NCBI GenBank assembly: GCA_028065725.1
Contig: JAPTVL010000027.1
Location: 1-8,850, forward strand
DNA from: Betaproteobacteria bacterium
Lineage (GTDB): Bacteria > Pseudomonadota > Gammaproteobacteria > Burkholderiales > Rhodocyclaceae
DNA length: 8,850 nucleotides
Reading direction: 5' to 3'
The position numbers were made by a program, and so were the translations under genes. Numbering within the stretch: the stretch's first letter is position 1; every line of letters begins with the position of its first letter. This document shows, in pieces, positions 5,163 to 8,850 of this stretch. The notes under the pieces were generated by a model. That model saw only the letters and a list, made by a program, of their open reading frames with translations. It ran no database searches and had not been told where the DNA came from.

Positions 5163-6794
5163 ATGGCCATCCTGCGACCTCCCCTTGACGGCTTTCACCC
5201 CAGCAGCGTCGGCCAGCAGCGCGAAGTCGACGTGCTGCGCCAGCTTGAGGTGGGCTTGCCTGCCGATTACACGGTCTTCCACGGCGTGTGCTGGTCCTCG
5301 GTGCGAGATGGTGTGCAGTGGTTCGGCGAGATCGACGCCATTGTGTTGGCGCCCAACGCCAATCTGGTGCTGCTCGAAGTCAAGGCTGGGCCGGTGGAGG
5401 TCACACCGGAGGGTATTCGCAAGCGCTATGGCGACCGCTCCAAGGACATCGCTCAACAAACGCGGATTCAGCATGCCGCGCTGCGCCAGAGGCTCAAGGA
5501 TGAGGGGCTTCATGTGTATGTGGCGCAACTACTGGTGCTGCCGGATCAGCCCGTTACTGGTGGCAGCGTCAACTATCCCCGGGAGCGGATCGTCGATGCG
5601 CACGATATGCCTAGACTTGGCTCGCGGGTGAGAGAGGCCGTACCCAATGCTGCGCCAGATGCATCGACCGTGGAGCGGGTGATGCGCTTCCTGGACGATG
5701 TGTTCGCCCTGGCGCCCGATCCGACGGCGCGCATTGGCTGGCTGGGGCAGGCGGTGGCGCAATTGTCCGAGGGCCTAGCGACCTGGGTACCGCGACTGCA
5801 GGTGCCCGGTGGGCGGGTGCGGATCGATGCCACTGCAGGTTCGGGCAAGACGCAGCTTGCACTGGCGTTGCTGGGGCAAGCTGCGTCACAGGGGTTGCGG
5901 GCACAGTATGTGTGCTTCAACCGCCCCCTGGCCATGCAACTGCGCACCCATCTACCGGACACGGTGGAGGTGGTCACCTTCCATGAGTTGGCGATCGCGG
6001 CCTGGCGGCGCGAGCATGGCGAGCCGGACTTTGGCGACTCCGCATTGTTTGCCCAGGCTGAAGCGTCATTCATGACATCCCCGGGTGATGCCGATCTGGA
6101 TGTGCTGGTGGTCGACGAAATGCAGGATCTCGATGCCCGCTGGGTGGACGCCCTGCTGTGCCGCCTGAAGCCCACAGGTCGCACGTACCTGCTTGGCGAC
6201 GAAGATCAACGGCTGTTCGACGCCCGCACCGCCTGGAATGATTCGGATTGCGTGGTCCTGCGCTGCCCGGACAACTTCCGCAGCCCGCGCCAAATCGCCG
6301 CCACGGTGCAGGCGCTGGGTTTGTGCAGCCAGCCCATCACGGCACGCTGCCCGCTCGACGGTGAAGTGCCAGGGTTCCATGTCTGGAAGCAAGGTGACGA
6401 CGCAGGAATGGCCAAGACCGAAGGCGTCGTCCGCTCGCTGCTGGCCGATGGGGTCAAACCCGAGCACCTCGCCATCCTCAGCCTGCGGGGACTGGGAAGC
6501 TCGCGGCTGCTGCAGGAAGATGCCATCGCCGGTCTTCCTCTGCGCAAGTTCACGGGCTATGACCCAGCGGGCAACGCACTCCACAGCGAGGGCGCCATGT
6601 TCGCCGACACCGTGCACCGCTTCAAGGGACAGGCGGCCCCGGTGGTGGTACTCACCGAGATGGATTTCGACCGCTTGGATGACCGTCTGCGCCGGCGGCT
6701 CTTTGTTGGCTTCACCCGGGCGCAGTGGCGGCTGGAATGCGTGATGAGCCCGCGCACAGAAAGCGCGCTGGCGGCAAGACTGGGAGGCGTGTGA
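5163..6794 (+). CDS. NERD nuclease-UvrD/Rep-like SF1 helicase fusion
   Basis: The 543-aa protein combines an N-terminal NERD domain (about 15-150; FGEIDAIVLA with D58, then LLEVKAG with E72 and K74) with an SF1A helicase. The motifs appear in order: Walker A ATAGSGKT (223-230), CFNRPLA (251-257), DEXX-type VVDEMQD (316-322), GDEDQRLF (345-352), NFRSPRQIA (371-379), VHRFKGQAAPVVVL (484-497) and LFVGFTRAQWRL (513-524). All ATPase motifs look intact, so active ATP-dependent DNA (or RNA) translocation is expected, coupled to cleavage by NERD. I chose ATG 5163: related NERD-helicases begin MAxLxPP, the frame before it is not conserved in character, and the upstream ATG 5103 lies within the operator and too close to the likely promoter. 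There is no clear ribosome binding site. It is followed after one base by the WYL gene. Confidence 0.88.
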   Translation: MAILRPPLDGFHPSSVGQQREVDVLRQLEVGLPADYTVFHGVCWSSVRDGVQWFGEIDAIVLAPNANLVLLEVKAGPVEVTPEGIRKRYGDRSKDIAQQTRIQHAALRQRLKDEGLHVYVAQLLVLPDQPVTGGSVNYPRERIVDAHDMPRLGSRVREAVPNAAPDASTVERVMRFLDDVFALAPDPTARIGWLGQAVAQLSEGLATWVPRLQVPGGRVRIDATAGSGKTQLALALLGQAASQGLRAQYVCFNRPLAMQLRTHLPDTVEVVTFHELAIAAWRREHGEPDFGDSALFAQAEASFMTSPGDADLDVLVVDEMQDLDARWVDALLCRLKPTGRTYLLGDEDQRLFDARTAWNDSDCVVLRCPDNFRSPRQIAATVQALGLCSQPITARCPLDGEVPGFHVWKQGDDAGMAKTEGVVRSLLADGVKPEHLAILSLRGLGSSRLLQEDAIAGLPLRKFTGYDPAGNALHSEGAMFADTVHRFKGQAAPVVVLTEMDFDRLDDRLRRRLFVGFTRAQWRLECVMSPRTESALAARLGGV

Positions 6795-6795
6795 G

Positions 6796-7851
6796 ATGGC
6801 GGCCAATCTGGAAGCACAAACTTTTTTGCGCCGCATCGAAATCCTGCAGCGCCTGCCGCCCAAGGGGGCTGGCGTGATTAATGCGCGGGACTTGACCGAG
6901 CAGCTCAAGGCAGCGGGCTACCCGATCGAGAAGCGCACGGTCGAGCGCGATCTGGAATTCCTCCTGCTTCACGGCGACTGGTTCGGCACGCTGCATTGCG
7001 ACGACCGAAGCAAACCCTTTGGCTGGAGCATCGAGCGCAGCACGGCACGGCGTACCTCGCTTGGGTTGACGGTGGATGAGGCGTTGGCGTTTGCCTGGAT
7101 CGGACGGTACGGCGCCGAATTGCTGCCGCAAGGGATGATGCAAAGTCTCGCGCCCTTCTTCAAAGAGGCGGATGCGAGGCTGCAGCACGACCAACGGGCG
7201 CAGGCGTGGTTGCAGAAGAAAGTGCGCATGGTTGCCGCCAGACCGGTTGCCGGGCCCAAACCGGCTTCGAATGCCGTGATGCGTGCGGTGCGCCTGGCGC
7301 TGTACGAGGACGTGCAGCTCATGATCCAGTACCGCAATGCGCAGGGCGACAGCAACCAGATGACGGTCTCGCCCCTGGCACTCGTCAGCCGCGACCTGAA
7401 TCTCTACTTGGTGGTGTGGATTCCACGCTTCGCCAATATCCGTGTGCTGCACGCCAGCCGCATCCTCGCGGCCAAGGTCAAGGACGACAAGGCCGAGGCG
7501 CCCCCCCATTTCGACATCGATGCCTATATCGCACAAGGCCCGTTCCAGCTCGGTGGCGATGCACAACGCGTGCAGCTACGTTTCACCAACTTCGCAGGCC
7601 ATGCGCTGCTTGATGCGCCGATCGCACCGGATCAGCAGGTGCATCTGCAAGACGAGGGCGGCACGCTGGAACTCTCCGCCACGGTGCGGCTGTCGCCGCA
7701 GTTCAAGGCGTGGCTGCTGGGGTATGGGGTCAGTGTGCAAGTGCTGGAGCCGCTGGAGCTGCGGCAGGATATGGCGCAGACGCTGCGGGAGACGATGCAA
7801 CTCTACGGGGGAGTACCGAGCACCACGCGAGGCAAGACCAGGGCTGGGTGA
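6796..7851 (+). CDS. HTH-WYL domain transcriptional regulator
   Basis: The 351-aa protein has a winged-helix DNA-binding part (about 8-80, with KRTVERDLEFL at 46-56 as the recognition region typical of these proteins), a WYL domain (about 160-225: VQLMIQYRNAQG, SPLALVSRDLNLYLVVW, IRVLHASRI) and a C-terminal WCX-like extension (about 255-338). In the motif the W position is L, giving LYL at 203-205. WYL domains bind nucleic acids or nucleotides, and WYL regulators such as BrxR and CapW repress BREX and CBASS defence operons. ATG 6796 follows the helicase stop by one base (TGAGATG), and GGGAGG at 6782-6787 serves as its binding site. Autoregulation through the dyad at 5103-5123 is likely but inferred. 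Confidence 0.9.
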   Translation: MAANLEAQTFLRRIEILQRLPPKGAGVINARDLTEQLKAAGYPIEKRTVERDLEFLLLHGDWFGTLHCDDRSKPFGWSIERSTARRTSLGLTVDEALAFAWIGRYGAELLPQGMMQSLAPFFKEADARLQHDQRAQAWLQKKVRMVAARPVAGPKPASNAVMRAVRLALYEDVQLMIQYRNAQGDSNQMTVSPLALVSRDLNLYLVVWIPRFANIRVLHASRILAAKVKDDKAEAPPHFDIDAYIAQGPFQLGGDAQRVQLRFTNFAGHALLDAPIAPDQQVHLQDEGGTLELSATVRLSPQFKAWLLGYGVSVQVLEPLELRQDMAQTLRETMQLYGGVPSTTRGKTRAG

Positions 7852-7870
7852 GCCTGCCGGACACTCGGTC

Positions 7871-7888
7871 ACGAACCTCGTGGTTCGT
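7871..7888. repeat. Hairpin behind the WYL gene
   Basis: ACGAACC (7871-7877) and GGTTCGT (7882-7888) form a 7-bp stem with the tetraloop TCGT, 20 bp after the stop of the WYL gene. No T-run follows, so it is at most a weak terminator or an RNA-stabilising 3' structure. Confidence 0.45.
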
Positions 7889-7910
7889 ATACCTCGCGCA
7901 CACCTGATCG

Positions 7911-7938
7911 ACCTTGCCCCGGCTTGTATCAGCAAGGT
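7911..7938. repeat. Second hairpin behind the WYL gene
   Basis: ACCTTGC (7911-7917) pairs with GCAAGGT (7932-7938) around a 14-base loop. There is no T-run. With the preceding hairpin it separates the cassette from the next leader. Confidence 0.4.
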
Positions 7939-7971
7939 GCATGCGGAACAGAGACCTGACGACATCGGATC

Positions 7972-7988
7972 GCGACATATCCTGTCGC
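7972..7988. promoter_or_regulatory. Operator-like inverted repeat, right leader
   Basis: Perfect dyad GCGACA-N5-TGTCGC (spacer TATCC), the same core as at 133-151. It ends 10 bp before the TACAAT box and thus covers the -35 region. Confidence 0.6.
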
Positions 7989-7998
7989 ACAAGCCTCG

Positions 7999-8004
7999 TA
8001 CAAT
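7999..8004 (+). promoter_or_regulatory. -10-like box of leader B
   Basis: TACAAT matches the -10 consensus at five of six positions and has the counterpart CACAAT at 161-166. No good -35 hexamer stands 16-18 bp upstream; that place is taken by the dyad, which suggests regulation by the protein bound there. Confidence 0.4.
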
Positions 8005-8036
8005 CCAATGTTTTCACTCCATCGGAGAACAGCCGC

Positions 8037-8175
8037 ATGCAACGCAGCCGCCATGGCAAAAGAGCTGCGCGCGACGTCAGCCTCGAATTTCGGCGCGCTC
8101 CAACCGGCTCGCCGCAAACACGGCGCCTGGCTCAAATCGGCTTCGTCGACAACACACGCGATTCGTCTCGTCTAA
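8037..8175 (+). pseudogene. 5' fragment of an unknown gene cut by the IS5-type element
   Basis: The frame starts at ATG 8037, six bases after GGAGAAC (8024-8030), the best ribosome binding site in this part. It reads MQRSRH, then a basic, Arg-rich stretch, for 46 codons up to the IS boundary at 8175/8176; past it the frame runs into IS sequence and stops at 8186. I do not recognise the family. A second frame from ATG 8053, beginning MAKELRATSA, ends in the TAA within the CTAA target and is an alternative. The remaining part of the original gene, if it survives, would lie beyond the far end of the IS, outside the window. Confidence 0.5.
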
Positions 8176-8850
8176 CAGGCCGTTGAAATACTGGCGCGCC
8201 GCGCCGTGATCGACGAGGATGTGGAGCAGCGACGATCAACGGTGAGAGGCGAGAGATGCGAGGAACGGATGCGTACAACGAGGCGTTGTTCAGCACGGTG
8301 AAGCTGGAGGAATTCGTGCCGCAGACCCACCCGCTGCGCCCGATCCGCAAGTGGCTCAACGAGGCGTTGGCGCAGATGGACGCGAAGTTCTCGGCGATGG
8401 TCGAGGCCGACGTCAAGGGCGGACGCCCGAGCATCGCGCCCGAGAAGCTCATGCGCGCGATGCTGCTGCAGGTGCTGTACGGCGTGCGCAGCGAGCGCCA
8501 GCTCGTCGAGCAGATCTCCTACAACTTGTTGTTTCGCTGGTTCGTGGGCCTGTCGATCGAGGACACGGTGTGGAACCACTCGGTGTTCAGCAAGAACCGC
8601 GACCGGCTGATCGAGTTCGACGCCGTCACCGATTTGTTCAACGCGACGGTGGAGATGGCCGACAAGCGCGGGTTGCTGTCGGGCGAGCACTTCAGCGTGG
8701 ACGGCACGCTGATCCATGCGTGGGCCAGCCACAAGAGCGTGCGGCGCAAGGACGGCAGCGACGACGACCGGCCGCCCGAGGACTGGCACGGCGAGAAGCG
8801 CAGCAACGACACGCACGCCTCGACGAGCGATCCCGAGAGCAGGCTGTATC
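8176..8850 (+). mobile_element. IS5-family element, left part (runs off the window)
   Basis: The element is recognised from its transposase. The left end is placed at CAGGCCGTTGAAATACTG because this resembles IS5-type ends (…GTTGAAA) and because it is preceded by CTAA (8172-8175), a usual IS5-family target. The exact boundary may be off by a few bases; the right end is not in the window. Confidence 0.65.
8256..8850 (+). CDS. IS5-family transposase (N-terminal part, truncated by window end)
   Basis: The first 198 residues are present without a stop. The N-terminal DUF772-type region contains LFSTVKLEEFVPQTHPLR (11-28), GRPSIAPEKLMRAMLLQVLY (56-75), SERQLVEQISYNLLFRWFVG (79-98) and a VFSKNRDRL block (110-118). 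Then follows FSVDGTLIHAWASHKS (146-161) with D149 as the first catalytic Asp of the DDE triad, and an RSNDTHASTSDPESRLY stretch. This is the standard arrangement of IS5-group transposases, usually about 350 residues long, so roughly half is present. ATG 8256 has GAGAGG six bases upstream. No frameshift is visible in the part present, so the copy may be intact. Confidence 0.93.
   Translation, partial: MRGTDAYNEALFSTVKLEEFVPQTHPLRPIRKWLNEALAQMDAKFSAMVEADVKGGRPSIAPEKLMRAMLLQVLYGVRSERQLVEQISYNLLFRWFVGLSIEDTVWNHSVFSKNRDRLIEFDAVTDLFNATVEMADKRGLLSGEHFSVDGTLIHAWASHKSVRRKDGSDDDRPPEDWHGEKRSNDTHASTSDPESRLY

Larger units (their letters stand above)
7969..8053 (+). repeat. Leader repeat, copy B
   Basis: Second copy of the leader at 131-207, with the same order: ATCGCGACA dyad, -10-like TACAAT, TTTTCACTCCATCGGAGAAC and CGCAGCCGCCA. 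This copy retains an ATG at 8037, correctly spaced from GGAGAAC, and appears to be the functional form. Confidence 0.75.

Noticed and set aside
6712..7566. Minus-strand frame of 284 codons
   Set aside because: Antisense shadow of the helicase end and the WYL gene, without any known motif.
3577..7851. Known WYL-controlled BREX, CBASS or DISARM system
   Set aside because: No methyltransferase, PglZ, cyclase or Cap effector is encoded; the only shared feature is the WYL regulator.
8172..8816. Minus-strand frame of 214 codons
   Set aside because: Antisense to the IS5-family transposase, which matches a known family throughout.

Overview
The window looks like an accessory island from a high-GC proteobacterium. 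A beta- or gammaproteobacterial chromosome-borne element or plasmid is the best guess, inferred from the IS types, the FtsK-gamma-type protein and codon use; no housekeeping gene confirms it. Parts of three different insertion sequences lie at the edges and in the middle: an IS21-type end (1-121), an IS3-family remnant (3198-about 3336) and the first 675 bp of an IS5-family element (8176-8850, cut by the window end).

Left part (1-3159). After the IS21-type end comes a leader with a perfect inverted repeat, then an open frame that has lost its start codon. A small protein that is essentially a stand-alone FtsK gamma winged helix (396-710) follows. On the minus strand a lower-GC group reads leftwards: a phage-type small protein with a zinc-ribbon-like tail (2749-3159), an Nmad2-type protein (2019-2738), an Nmad3-type protein (1355-2017) and, after a 91-bp gap, a protein made of three near-identical 35-residue Cys3His modules (898-1263). 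Nmad2 and Nmad3 are separated by one base. These domains are linked in the literature to DNA base modification, but no base-modifying enzyme is visible in the window.

Centre (3577-7851). This is the most interesting part: a high-GC, divergently transcribed three-gene cassette. To the left reads a 493-aa protein with a Cas4/AddB-like PD-(D/E)XK nuclease carrying four Cys and a DUF2779 DEDD-type exonuclease domain. To the right read a 543-aa NERD nuclease plus UvrD-like SF1 helicase and, one base later, a 351-aa HTH-WYL regulator. The short promoter region between the arms contains a perfect 8-bp inverted repeat with a 5-bp spacer, the obvious operator candidate. The composition (two nucleases, one helicase, one WYL regulator) suggests a regulated DNA-processing system, probably anti-phage or anti-plasmid. 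I do not recognise it as a named system.

Right part (7852-8850). After two hairpins comes a second copy of the leader seen at the left edge, with the same inverted repeat and a good ribosome binding site. It drives a reading frame that is cut after about 46 codons by the IS5-family element, apparently inserted at a CTAA target. The two leader copies and the central operator have the same geometry (6-bp arms, 5-bp spacer) and half-sites differing at one base, which hints at related regulators acting across the island.
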